Positions 17,107 through 25,520 of a DNA stretch of 64,000 bases are shown here, one piece after another. The position numbers were made by a program, and so were the translations under genes. Every line of letters starts with the position of its first letter. Position 1 is the first letter of the stretch. The notes under the pieces are model-generated. The model did no database searches and was not told the DNA's origin. It saw only the letters and a list, made by a program, of their open reading frames with translations. This DNA comes from Oceanobacillus polygoni (GTDB lineage Bacteria; Bacillota; Bacilli; Bacillales; Amphibacillaceae): assembly GCF_008304605.1 (NCBI RefSeq), contig NZ_PIJY01000041.1, forward strand, positions 24,867-88,866, in the 5' to 3' direction.

Positions 17107-17815
17107 AGTCCATCGTAATATCATACTGAAACTTATCACTTCGATATAAAATCTTCGTGTATTCCAATACCTTTTCAGATTCCCTATCCATACAATTACT
17201 TTCAACGACGATGAGCGGAACCATGCTTTTGCAAGCAAATAACTGCTGTTCACCAGCTGTTGGAAAGGTGATGCTCAGTAATGTTTTGCTACTTGAAAAA
17301 TCATCGTACCCATGTGTTCGATAATAGGCAAACATCGATTGAATCGTTGGTCCATCCTCCTGAATCATTGGAAAGCTCTTCTCTCTCACAAACGAATTAT
17401 GGATGGCGATGGGTTCATCATCAATATAGCGCATTCTGCCAATCTTGTAGACAGCTTCATCCTCTTCAGCCTGAAGGATCTGATAGATTTTCGCATCATA
17501 GGGAACTTTTTCACAATCAATATTTTTCGTTGTCAAATCATAGCCCAGCTGCTTCATTTTGTCAGTAAAGCTTACCTTCCCAGTTAGATGCAACCCAATT
17601 TTCTTTGACTTCTCTCTTAAGTAGCGCCCTTTTCCTTGCACCGAATAGACCATTCCCTGTTCTTCCAGCTTCGTCAGAGCACTTCTAACCGTCATTCTGG
17701 GTACTTGGTATTTTTCCCGAAGTTCATTTTCAGACGGCAGCTTAGCTCCTGGCTTCCATGTCTTTGAGACAATCTGCTGCATCATATCATCGATGATTTG
17801 TGTGTCTGTTATAAT
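17105..17815 (-). CDS. phnF: GntR/UTRA regulator, PhnF-like
   Basis: A GntR-family repressor with an N-terminal winged helix (LPSENELREKYQVPRMTVRSALTKLEEQGMVYSVQGKG) and a C-terminal UTRA ligand-binding domain. The first ATG (17785) would leave only about 12 residues before KLPSENEL and cut the first DNA-binding helix. In the same frame ten more codons (ITDTQIIDD and so on) lead back to an ATT at 17815, six bases after a GGGAGAGG ribosome binding site, and no ATG, GTG or TTG exists before the upstream stop. A rare ATT start is therefore proposed. It presumably controls the phn genes downstream. Confidence 0.82.
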   Translation of the reverse strand: MITDTQIIDDMMQQIVSKTWKPGAKLPSENELREKYQVPRMTVRSALTKLEEQGMVYSVQGKGRYLREKSKKIGLHLTGKVSFTDKMKQLGYDLTTKNIDCEKVPYDAKIYQILQAEEDEAVYKIGRMRYIDDEPIAIHNSFVREKSFPMIQEDGPTIQSMFAYYRTHGYDDFSSSKTLLSITFPTAGEQQLFACKSMVPLIVVESNCMDRESEKVLEYTKILYRSDKFQYDITMD

Positions 17816-17980
17816 TGGAATCCTCTCCCTTCGAGCACTGACCTACTTATGCCAAAATTATATGTTTATTGTAGCATGTTCAGACTCAACGGGAATAACG
17901 AAAATAGCGTGCTGAACCGTTTAAGAACATAAATAGGCGTGATCCCATATATATAAACAAAATAAATGCAGGAGTTGATT

Positions 17981-18319
17981 GTGTTGGTACGATGGATTGA
18001 TATATCTGTAAGTAATCGCCAGCTGAAATTGTATGACGCAAGCACATTATTAAAAACATATCCGATTGCTGTCGGAAAAGTTTTAACACCAACGCCGACC
18101 GGAAACTATATTATTGTGAATAAAGAGGCAAATCCAGGTGGACCTTTTGGTGTGTTATGGATGGGCTTATCGAAACCGCATTATGGGATTCACGGCACAA
18201 ACGATCCGTCTTCGATTGGAAAAGAAGTGTCTCATGGGTGCGTCCGGATGTACAACAACGATGTTACCGAGCTTTCATCTATGGTCCCAATCGGAACCAA
18301 CGTATATATTCATACTTAA
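17981..18319 (+). CDS. YkuD-type L,D-transpeptidase
   Basis: A compact L,D-transpeptidase of about 112 residues consisting only of the YkuD catalytic domain. The catalytic motif HGTN followed by SHGCVRM, with the active Cys, is complete, and the domain starts [15 protein letters not shown]. Such enzymes make 3-3 cross-links in peptidoglycan, often in spore or stationary-phase walls. No signal peptide or LysM domain is seen, so export is unclear. The open frame begins at ATG 17966, but GGAG at 17971-17974 favours GTG 17981 or TTG 17984. It is divergent from phnF. Confidence 0.85.
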   Translation: MLVRWIDISVSNRQLKLYDASTLLKTYPIAVGKVLTPTPTGNYIIVNKEANPGGPFGVLWMGLSKPHYGIHGTNDPSSIGKEVSHGCVRMYNNDVTELSSMVPIGTNVYIHT

Positions 18320-18629
18320 CGAAGCAATATCTCCTCGTCATCTCGATTGGTCAGACGTCGTGCGACTTCAATTGCTTTAGCATATTTTCCCCTACGATCA
18401 CTGTACACTGACAAGGCAAATTGCTTCACCCGTGCAATTTTCCCTATTTCATTTTTCTTATGGAAGTTACTACTTACCCAAACAAAAGATTGATAAGTAA
18501 AAAAATGCTAGGCAATAAGTAGTGTTAATAGTTTGATTTATTTAAATATTTTAACTCTGAGTTAACCATACATTAATAATTTTCCACTATACTGAAGGGG
18601 AATCAAATTTTCCTGAAGAGGTGATGACG
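18320..18629 (+). other. Intergenic region, no gene seen
   Basis: About 300 bases with no supported gene. A weak hairpin (GCAAATTGC and GTGCAATTT near 18414-18444) might end the transpeptidase transcript, and a TATACT at 18588-18593 could be the -10 of the lipoprotein gene. The -35 is not clear. Confidence 0.35.
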
Positions 18630-18833
18630 TTGAAATTAAAGAAATTAACTTTCGCAACAATGTCAGCAATGCTTTCGACAGCTTTATTATTTGGATGTGC
18701 ATCAGAGGATGAAGAAAATCCTGAAGAACCAGCAAATGGAGAGCCTACAACTGAAGAGCCAGCAGACCAAGATGATTCAGGTGAACCAGAAGTAGATGAG
18801 GGAGAAGGAGAAGAAGAGGAAGGACAAGAATAA
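18630..18833 (+). CDS. Small acidic lipoprotein
   Basis: A 67-residue protein with a lipoprotein signal peptide ending in LLFGC and a mature part composed almost entirely of Glu, Asp, Pro and Gly. GAGGTGA followed by TTG at 18630 gives the best start; GTG 18621 is in frame but lies in the ribosome binding site. The mature chain is probably disordered and strongly negative, as often seen in halotolerant Bacillaceae. Function unknown. It stands alone with a strong terminator. Confidence 0.8.
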   Translation: MKLKKLTFATMSAMLSTALLFGCASEDEENPEEPANGEPTTEEPADQDDSGEPEVDEGEGEEEEGQE

Positions 18834-18896
18834 AACGCATCGACTATTAAGAGAATGTCCGCATAGACTGTACATGACTGAGGTTTTACGAATGCT

Positions 18897-18930
18897 GAGA
18901 GCCGTTATACGATATAACGGCTCTCTTTCT
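18897..18930 (+). terminator. Terminator of the lipoprotein gene
   Basis: GAGAGCCGTTAT and ATAACGGCTCTC form a perfect 12-bp stem with a 5-base loop, followed by TTTCT. Confidence 0.88.
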
Positions 18931-18977
18931 ATACGTTTTAGTATTCACAGATTTTTCGCTCCATAAAAACAATCACT

Positions 18978-19973
18978 TCAAGAAATCCTCTCATCTGAAT
19001 GCCCATCCTTTAAAATCAGGTTTGGTACTGCCTGAATATAGATTAATTCTCCTACTAGCTCTACTATCGTCTGCGTCACAATAACAGCTGCAGCTAGCGT
19101 TGCCATCGGATCAGGTAAAGCTAACGCCAAAGGAAGTACAACAAGGGAATTTCTCGTCCCCATACTAAAGATTAAGGCTCTTCCTGCACCCAGGTCTAGC
19201 TTGAACATGGATGCAAGCAAGCGAGATATGATCGGTGTAATAATTAAGAACAAAACATAAATCGGAATTACCCGTACAACAATATGAAGATCATTGTATA
19301 TTTTATTTATTTGCGATGCTGCAACAACGAATAATACGAGTGCCATAAAAGGCACCGGGAGCCAAGCTGTTTGTGCCAAAACCTTTTCACCAAGCTTTTT
19401 CCTTTTAGCCCATATTTGAGTGATAACAGCGATAATTAAGGGGACTACGATCAGTAATACAAAAGCTTCCAGGAATGGTCCGACCTGAACAACTTCCAAC
19501 ATCCCTTCACCTATAAATAGCCACAAATAAAAGGGTAGTAATAGCATTTGTACAACAAATAAAAGAGGTGTCGCAGCTAATACTAACCGCTCATTTCCCC
19601 TTCCAAGCTGCGTAAAAACGATGACATAGTCAATACATGGAGTAAGCAAAACTAAATATACCCCTAATAAAATGGGTGAAGGTTGTGGAAAAAATGCTGT
19701 TAAAACCCATACGACAATAGGAACAGCAATAAAATTTCCTATTAATAATGCCATGAGAAATCTAAAATTAGAAATTGCTTCACGTAGTTTTAAGAAAGGA
19801 ATTTGCGCGAACATCCCGTACATGAGAATAGCAATAAGCGGCGAAATGATCCACCCCAAGCTCGAACCTGCATCTTCATATGTAATACCGAGCATCCCTC
19901 CTAATACAATAGAAAGGCCAAATATCCAAACCTGTTGTTTTTCTAATTGTTCCCTCATCCTAAACATCTTCAA
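18978..19973 (-). CDS. BASS/ACR3-like transporter
   Basis: A 331-residue polytopic membrane protein with about ten hydrophobic segments and the fold of the bile acid:sodium symporter superfamily, which includes ACR3 arsenite exporters. The LLTPCIDYVIVFTQLGRGN segment aligns in type with the conserved Pro-Cys helix of ACR3, and FSMGTRNSLVVLPLALALP with the second unwound helix. Bacillaceae members are commonly annotated as arsenic resistance proteins, but no arsR or arsC gene is next to it, so the substrate is open. Single gene. Confidence 0.75.
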   Translation of the reverse strand: MKMFRMREQLEKQQVWIFGLSIVLGGMLGITYEDAGSSLGWIISPLIAILMYGMFAQIPFLKLREAISNFRFLMALLIGNFIAVPIVVWVLTAFFPQPSPILLGVYLVLLTPCIDYVIVFTQLGRGNERLVLAATPLLFVVQMLLLPFYLWLFIGEGMLEVVQVGPFLEAFVLLIVVPLIIAVITQIWAKRKKLGEKVLAQTAWLPVPFMALVLFVVAASQINKIYNDLHIVVRVIPIYVLFLIITPIISRLLASMFKLDLGAGRALIFSMGTRNSLVVLPLALALPDPMATLAAAVIVTQTIVELVGELIYIQAVPNLILKDGHSDERIS

Positions 19974-20066
19974 AATCCCTTCTCGTTTGTGCTATTACGA
20001 ATTATAGTGCAGGGATCCTTTTTGACCAAAGCCCCTACACAATAAAAATAGACCTCCAGCATAAAC

Positions 20067-20100
20067 AAAACCGATTCTTCATAAGTAAAGAACCGGTTTT
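20067..20100 (-). terminator. Terminator of the reductase gene
   Basis: An inverted repeat, AAAACCGATTCTT with AAGAACCGGTTTT, forms a 13-bp stem with one G-U pair as read on the minus strand. It lies about 80 bases after the stop of the gene at 20177. Confidence 0.7.
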
Positions 20101-20176
20101 TTAAATATATGAATTTAGAATTTTCTTTATTTATAAATGTTGGCATTAACGACATACAAAGGATTGCCTCATCCAA

Positions 20177-21226
20177 TTAATGCACCATGTTCTGAATAAT
20201 TTCACGGTTACGCTGTTTGAAAAGCTCATTATGTGAAGACACCATACCAAACTTTTCTGCACCTGGCTGAATATATTGCTTCGCCTTATTAACAGCATTT
20301 GCAGCATCTTGGAATGCGCCTGCAATGAGATGTAATTTCCCTTCATGATGCAAAATATCTCCAGCAGCATAGAGTCCAGGAATAGAGCTTTCACTGCTCG
20401 CATTTCCAGCAATATAGTAGCCCTCTGCTATTTCAATATCGATTGGACTGTTTTCAAGAAGAGATGTGTCACGCTCATAGCCATGATTGATAATCACTTC
20501 ATCTATTGGCAATGAAACGATCTCTTTCGTTTCATGGTTCGTTAGCTCAACATGCTCAATTAAATCCTTATTAGAACGAGCAATTAGCTTTGTAATCGAA
20601 CAATTAAAGTAACAAACTGCTGAACCATTTAATAACCGGCTCGCTTGTGCCTCATGACCGGATAGAACATCCTTCCGATATGTAAGAAACACATTCTTCG
20701 CAATGCTCTGCAGCTCATTGGCCCAATCAATTGCTGTATTTCCTCCACCAGAAATAATTACCGTTTTATCTTTGAAGCGTTGAAGTGATTTCACCGTGTA
20801 ATTCAGGTTCGAAACCTCGAATCGCTCGGCACCTTCAATATCGAGTCGTTGTGGATTCAAGATTCCACCACCAACAGCTACGATTACCGTTTTCGAATAA
20901 TGTATTTGTCCAGATGATGCTTGTAAGAGGAATATGCCTTCTTCATTTTTATTGATGGATTCAATCTTCTCATTCATTACTACGGTTGGATGAAAGGTTA
21001 AACCTTGCTCAATGATTTGATCAATAAATTTTGCTGCAGGGGTCGGTGTTAACCCGCCAATATCCCAAATCATTTTCTCAGGATATACATGAACTTTCCC
21101 GCCAAGAACCGGCTGAAATTCGATAATCTTAGTCTTCATTTCCCTTAAACCACTATAAAAAGCTGAATATAGCCCAGCTGGTCCTCCCCCAATTACCGTC
21201 ACATCAAATAATTCATCCTGTTTCAC
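20177..21226 (-). CDS. FAD/NADPH oxidoreductase, YumC/YcgT/IruO type
   Basis: A 349-residue flavoprotein of the thioredoxin-reductase-like ferredoxin/flavodoxin-NADP reductase family (YumC, YcgT, S. aureus IruO). The FAD motif is VIGGGPAGLYSAFYSGLR, the NADPH motif VIISGGGNTAIDWANEL, and the terminal YAAGDILHHEGKLHLIAGAFQDA closes the FAD site. The CxxC of true thioredoxin reductases is absent. The gene is divergent from a siderophore importer and its own promoter overlaps a Fur box, so a role in releasing iron from imported ferric siderophore, as shown for IruO, is likely. A general ferredoxin reductase remains possible. Confidence 0.88.
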   Translation of the reverse strand: MKQDELFDVTVIGGGPAGLYSAFYSGLREMKTKIIEFQPVLGGKVHVYPEKMIWDIGGLTPTPAAKFIDQIIEQGLTFHPTVVMNEKIESINKNEEGIFLLQASSGQIHYSKTVIVAVGGGILNPQRLDIEGAERFEVSNLNYTVKSLQRFKDKTVIISGGGNTAIDWANELQSIAKNVFLTYRKDVLSGHEAQASRLLNGSAVCYFNCSITKLIARSNKDLIEHVELTNHETKEIVSLPIDEVIINHGYERDTSLLENSPIDIEIAEGYYIAGNASSESSIPGLYAAGDILHHEGKLHLIAGAFQDAANAVNKAKQYIQPGAEKFGMVSSHNELFKQRNREIIQNMVH

Positions 21227-21255
21227 TTTCTTTCACTCCTTAAAAAAGCTTCCAC

Positions 21256-21270
21256 TGATTATCATTCTCA
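21256..21270 (-). promoter_or_regulatory. Fur box over the reductase promoter
   Basis: On the minus strand TGAGAATGATAATCA matches the 7-1-7 Fur inverted repeat with minor deviations. It covers the -10 (GAGAAT, 21264-21269) of a promoter whose TTGACA lies at 21287-21292 with 17 bases of spacing, so Fur-iron would occlude RNA polymerase. Confidence 0.75.
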
Positions 21271-21352
21271 ATTGAAAACGCATTTTTGTCAAGTGCAAAT
21301 CGATAAAATTCCTTATAATATGTACAAAATAAATACAGGAAAAAATAATGTA

Positions 21353-21381
21353 TTGACAAAAGAAACGATGCAAATTATAGT
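21353..21381 (+). promoter_or_regulatory. Sigma-A promoter of the siderophore ABC operon
   Basis: TTGACA (21353-21358), 17 bases, TATAGT (21376-21381). The predicted start is near 21388, just before a Fur box. Confidence 0.75.
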
Positions 21382-21396
21382 TTAGGAGACTAGCCC

Positions 21397-21415
21397 GATA
21401 ATGAGAATCATTATC
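21397..21415 (+). promoter_or_regulatory. Fur box of the siderophore ABC operon
   Basis: GATAATGAGAATCATTATC matches the 19-base Fur consensus at 18 positions. Placed just downstream of the predicted transcription start, it would shut the operon off when iron is plentiful. Confidence 0.9.
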
Positions 21416-21449
21416 ACTACCCGAAGCTACCTGAAAAGAGGGACCTAAC

Positions 21450-22250
21450 ATGTTTCGTCTACAGACTGAAAATATAAATATTGGTTATGGAGAACACTTA
21501 ATTGTAAAGGATCTCACTGTTGAGATTCCAGATAAAAAAATCACAACCATCATCGGATCGAATGGCTGTGGAAAATCGACTTTGTTAAAAGCGATTACGC
21601 GAATTATTGCACACGAATCTGGAACCGTCATTTTGGATGGTGAGGATATTTCGAAGCAAGACACAAAAAAACTAGCAAAAAAAATGGCCATCCTCCCGCA
21701 AACTCCTGAAAGCACAAACGGTTTAACGGTTGGAGAGCTTGTTTCTTACGGTCGCTTCCCTTATCAGAGTGGATTTGGACGATTAAAGAAACGCGATTAT
21801 GAAATGATTGAATGGGCACTCGAAGTGACAGGAACCATCGAATATCGCTTTCGTCCAGTGGACGCACTATCCGGAGGACAAAGGCAACGCGTTTGGATTG
21901 CGATGGCGCTTGCGCAGGAAACAGAGATTATCTTTTTGGATGAACCAACAACATATTTAGATATGGCACATCAGCTTGAAGTTTTAGAGCTTTTGCAAAA
22001 GCTTAACGAGGAACAAGAAAGAACCATTGTGATGGTACTTCACGACCTTAATCAAGCTGCTCGCTTTGCTGACTATATTATCGCATTAAAAGATGGACAA
22101 ATTGTTCAATCTGGGAATTGTGAATCAGTCATCACCCACAATGTACTGAAAGAAGTGTTCCATATTGATGCGGAAATTGGCGAAGACCCTCGTACAGGAA
22201 AACCGATGTGCATCACATACAACTTAATGAAAGAGGAGAAACAACAATGA
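21450..22250 (+). CDS. Ferric-siderophore ABC transporter ATPase
   Basis: A 266-residue ATPase of the FecE/FhuC/YusV family that powers uptake of iron-siderophore complexes. Motifs: Walker A GSNGCGKST (about residue 37), the Q-loop ILPQTPES, signature LSGGQRQRVW, Walker B IIFLDEPTTYLD, switch His in VLHDLNQAARFAD. It is the first gene of a four-gene operon under Fur control; its stop overlaps the ATG of the binding-protein gene (ATGA), so the two are coupled. Siderophore specificity cannot be read from the ATPase. Confidence 0.93.
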   Translation: MFRLQTENINIGYGEHLIVKDLTVEIPDKKITTIIGSNGCGKSTLLKAITRIIAHESGTVILDGEDISKQDTKKLAKKMAILPQTPESTNGLTVGELVSYGRFPYQSGFGRLKKRDYEMIEWALEVTGTIEYRFRPVDALSGGQRQRVWIAMALAQETEIIFLDEPTTYLDMAHQLEVLELLQKLNEEQERTIVMVLHDLNQAARFADYIIALKDGQIVQSGNCESVITHNVLKEVFHIDAEIGEDPRTGKPMCITYNLMKEEKQQ

Positions 22251-23155
22251 AAAAATTAATCCTTCCATTTGCAATCCTGCTTTTACTGCTGATCGCTTGT
22301 AGTAATGAAAGTACAGAAACAGACAATAATGCGGATAGCAATTCAGATACAATCACCTATGAATCAGAAAACGGACCAGTTGAAGTGCCAGCCGATCCAC
22401 AACGTGTCGTTGTTCTTTCATCCTTCGCTGGAAATGTGATGGATTTAGATGTAAATCTTATTGGGGTTGACGCTTGGGCGAAAATGAATCCTCAATGGGA
22501 AGAGGATTTGGCCGATGTAGAGGAAGTTACAGACGAAAGCCTGGAAAAAATCCTTGAACTGGAGCCCGATTTAATTATTGGTCTATCCGGTATCAATAAC
22601 GTGGATAAATTAAACGAAATCGCTCCAACCGTATTGTTTACATATGGAGCTGTTGATTACTTAACACAGCATCTAGAAATTGGTAAACTGTTAAATAAGG
22701 AAGAGGAAGCTAAAAATTGGATTGATGATTTCAAACAACGTGCCGCAGAAGCAGGTGAAGAAATTCGAGCAGAAATTGGCGAAGATGCGACAGTTTCTGT
22801 CATTGAAAACTTCGATAAACAGCTTTATGTTTACGGCGACAACTGGGGCCGTGGAACAGAAATCCTTTATCAGGAAATGGGTTTGAAGATGCCTGAAAAA
22901 GTAGCCGAAGAAGCACTGGATGCTGGCTATTATGCCATGTCTTTAGAAGTACTTCCTGAATATGCTGGCGACTATATGATCTTTAGTCGATTTGATGAAA
23001 CAGACAATTCCTTTATGGAATCAGACATTTACCAAAACATTCCTGCAGTCGCTAATGACAATGTATTTGAAGTGAATGGACATGAATTTTATTTCAATGA
23101 TCCATTAACATTGGAATATCAGCTTGCTTTTTTCAAAGAAGCTTTCCTTAACTAA
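22247..23155 (+). CDS. Ferric-siderophore-binding lipoprotein
   Basis: About 302 residues. The signal peptide ends in the lipobox LLIAC, so the protein is membrane-anchored. The mature part is a type III (helical backbone) binding protein: it opens with VEVPADPQRVVVLSSFAGNVMDLDVNLIGVDAW, has LEKILELEPDLIIGLSG and ends with the LTLEYQLAFF helix. The first ATG in frame (22208) lies inside the ATPase gene; ATG 22247, preceded by AAAGAGGAG, is the start. It delivers ferric siderophore, probably hydroxamate or catecholate type, to the two downstream permeases. Confidence 0.92.
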   Translation: MKKLILPFAILLLLLIACSNESTETDNNADSNSDTITYESENGPVEVPADPQRVVVLSSFAGNVMDLDVNLIGVDAWAKMNPQWEEDLADVEEVTDESLEKILELEPDLIIGLSGINNVDKLNEIAPTVLFTYGAVDYLTQHLEIGKLLNKEEEAKNWIDDFKQRAAEAGEEIRAEIGEDATVSVIENFDKQLYVYGDNWGRGTEILYQEMGLKMPEKVAEEALDAGYYAMSLEVLPEYAGDYMIFSRFDETDNSFMESDIYQNIPAVANDNVFEVNGHEFYFNDPLTLEYQLAFFKEAFLN

Positions 23156-23157
23156 CT

Positions 23158-24192
23158 ATGAAGAGAAAAGATGAGTCACTTATGAAAAAGGAAACGAAAA
23201 CGTCGATACCCTTTCGTTATAAAATGATAACAGTCCTCCTGCTCTTTGTCGGGACATTTATTGTATCCATTGTTTATGGAGCTGCCAATATTCAAGTAAA
23301 AGATGTGTGGTTGTCACTTGCCTCCAATGCGGAGGGAAGTGACATTTCCATTATTCGGGAAATTCGCTTACCACGAGAGATAGCTGCTGTATTTGTTGGA
23401 GCAGCATTATCTATCGCTGGTGCGATCATGCAAGGCATGACGCGAAATCCGCTAGCAGATCCTGGGTTACTTGGACTAACAGCAGGAGCAAACGCTGCAC
23501 TTGCGGTTGCAATTGTACTGTTACCATCTCTCAATTATTTCGGAACCATGCTTGCATGCTTTCTTGGTGCTGCAATTGGAGCAGGGATGGTGTTCGGGAT
23601 TAGTGCCATTAAGCGCGGGGCTTTTTCCCCGTTCAAAATTATCCTTGCTGGAGCGGCAGTATCAGCGTTCCTTCAAGCCATTTCGGAAGGTATTGGAATT
23701 TATTTTAACGTATCAAAAGAGGTATCCATGTGGACTGCTGGAGGGCTAATCGGCACAACATGGGGGCAGTTGCAAATCATAGTGCCATTTATTGTGGCAA
23801 GCATGCTCATTGCAATCGGTCTTTCCAGACAGTTAACCATTTTAAGTTTAAATGAGGAAGTTGCTGTTGGACTTGGACAAAAGACAGCACAAATTAAGGC
23901 GGTTCTTTTTGTCATCATTATTCTACTAGCAGGTGCAGCGGTCGCATTGGTTGGAAATATGGCCTTCATCGGTTTAATGGTTCCACATATTGTTCGAGCA
24001 ATCGTTGGTACAGATTACCGTTATATCTTACCAATGTCTGCCTTTGTTGGAGCAATTCTAATGCTTCTTGCTGATACACTCGCTCGTACCATCAATGCTC
24101 CATGGGAAACACCGATTGTAGCTATTATTTCGGTTATGGGTCTCCCCTTCTTCCTACTCATTATCCGTAAAGGTGGGAGGGCATTCACATGA
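23158..24192 (+). CDS. Ferric-siderophore permease (FecCD family) 1
   Basis: A 344-residue permease of the BtuC/FecCD family with about ten membrane helices. Characteristic parts are IREIRLPREIAAVFVGAALSIAGAIMQGMTRNPLADPGLLGLTAGA near the N-terminus and LALVGNMAFIGLMVPHIVRAIVG-like sequence near residue 260, the ATPase-coupling region. It starts 3 bases after the binding-protein stop; a second ATG at 23182 is an alternative start. Its end overlaps the next permease by 4 bases. Confidence 0.92.
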   Translation: MKRKDESLMKKETKTSIPFRYKMITVLLLFVGTFIVSIVYGAANIQVKDVWLSLASNAEGSDISIIREIRLPREIAAVFVGAALSIAGAIMQGMTRNPLADPGLLGLTAGANAALAVAIVLLPSLNYFGTMLACFLGAAIGAGMVFGISAIKRGAFSPFKIILAGAAVSAFLQAISEGIGIYFNVSKEVSMWTAGGLIGTTWGQLQIIVPFIVASMLIAIGLSRQLTILSLNEEVAVGLGQKTAQIKAVLFVIIILLAGAAVALVGNMAFIGLMVPHIVRAIVGTDYRYILPMSAFVGAILMLLADTLARTINAPWETPIVAIISVMGLPFFLLIIRKGGRAFT

Positions 24193-25196
24193 TTCATCCG
24201 ACGTTAATTAAAAAGCAACGCATCGTTCTATGTTTATTAGCAGTTTTGATTATACTCACTGTTATGATCAGCATGGGAATTGGAGATGCTGCATTATCCT
24301 ATGACCGGATTCTTCCAACCTTGTTTGGTGCCGGATCATTTAAGGAGTCTTTTATTTTATTTTCTATTCGTTTGCCAAGAATTATCATTACCGTTCTAGC
24401 TGGAATGGCGCTTGCTCTCTCAGGAGCAATTCTTCAAGGGCTAACACGTAATGATCTTGCTGACCCAGGAATTATCGGGATCAATTCTGGTGCCGGGGTG
24501 GCAGTAGCGATTTTCTTTTTATTTTATCCCGTGCAATCTGGTACATTTGTTTACTTGCTGCCAGTAGTTGCCTTTATTGGGGCATTTCTCACTGCCCTGC
24601 TTATCTATATTTTTTCCTATGAGAAAAAACAACCGCTCAATCCGACACGCATGATTATTATTGGTGTTGGTTTTTCACTAGCGTTATCTGGTATTATGAT
24701 TGTCCTAATTTCATCACAAGAGCGTGCAAAGGTTAGCTTTATCGCGAAATGGCTAGCCGGAAATATATGGGGAACGGACTGGCCATTTATTTTGGCAATA
24801 TTACCGTGGCTACTCATTTTCATCCCGTATGCACTGTATAAGGCAAATCGCTTAAACATTCTTGCCCTGAACGAACCGGTCGCAATCGGTGTTGGCGTCG
24901 CCGTAAAAAAAGAACGTCTTCTTTTACTCTTCACTGCCGTAGCACTGGCTGCTTCAGCTGTTTCCGTTACTGGTGGAATTGCATTTGTCGGACTAATGGC
25001 ACCGCATATTGCAAAATCGCTAGTCGGGCCGCGCAATCAACTATTTATACCAGTAGCGATATTATTAGGAGGATGGTTACTGTTAATTGCAGATACCATC
25101 GGAAGAAACCTCGTCTCCCCTGACGGCATTCCAGCAGGGATTGTCGTTGCTCTTATTGGAGCACCGTATTTTATGTATTTATTGTTACGGAAATAG
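24189..25196 (+). CDS. Ferric-siderophore permease (FecCD family) 2
   Basis: A 335-residue partner permease with the same family marks: IRLPRIIITVLAGMALALSGAILQGLTRNDLADPGIIGINSG and the GGIAFVGLMAPHIAKSLVG coupling segment. The ATGA overlap with the first permease indicates translational coupling and a 1:1 heterodimer. It is the last gene of the operon; a strong terminator follows 10 bases after the stop. Confidence 0.92.
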   Translation: MIHPTLIKKQRIVLCLLAVLIILTVMISMGIGDAALSYDRILPTLFGAGSFKESFILFSIRLPRIIITVLAGMALALSGAILQGLTRNDLADPGIIGINSGAGVAVAIFFLFYPVQSGTFVYLLPVVAFIGAFLTALLIYIFSYEKKQPLNPTRMIIIGVGFSLALSGIMIVLISSQERAKVSFIAKWLAGNIWGTDWPFILAILPWLLIFIPYALYKANRLNILALNEPVAIGVGVAVKKERLLLLFTAVALAASAVSVTGGIAFVGLMAPHIAKSLVGPRNQLFIPVAILLGGWLLLIADTIGRNLVSPDGIPAGIVVALIGAPYFMYLLLRK

Positions 25197-25205
25197 AAAG
25201 TATGG

Positions 25206-25239
25206 CTGACAGTCTTGACCTGAGACTGTCAGTTTTTTG
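25206..25239 (+). terminator. Terminator of the siderophore operon
   Basis: CTGACAGTC and GACTGTCAG form a perfect 9-bp stem followed by TTTTTT. Confidence 0.92.
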
Positions 25240-25520
25240 TTTTGGTGAAGAGCGTACAGGTCGATTGGGGTTTCACAAAAGCGAGCGTAAACGTATGTCG
25301 TCCAAGCAGTGCCTGGACAAGATTGAGCGGTTACCTATTTTTCAGAGCATCACTTGGGCCAAGACGAGCGATTACATGCTTTTTCCGAGCAGGTCGCTTC
25401 TTCAACCGAGATTATCCAGGAATTCCGTCCCCTATACGTATCATCCAATTTATGATATATTATTTAGTTATTCTAAAAAACTATTTTATGTGCGTATATA
25501 TAACGAAAGGAGAAACAACA
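25240..25520 (+). other. Leader region before the MFS gene
   Basis: About 280 bases between a terminator and the MFS start. The first 200 bases are richer in GC than the surroundings and open in two frames, but neither frame has a ribosome binding site or a recognisable product. It may be a decayed repeat or gene fragment. The last 80 bases are AT-rich and probably hold the MFS promoter. Confidence 0.3.

Noticed and set aside
18978-19973. Classical arsenic resistance operon
   Set aside because: Only the transporter is present; no arsR, arsC or arsenic-type operator lies nearby, so an arsenic role was not asserted.
25242-25520. Long N-terminal extension of the MFS transporter
   Set aside because: The extension lacks membrane-protein character and a ribosome binding site; TTG 25521 has AAAGGAG and gives the normal family start.
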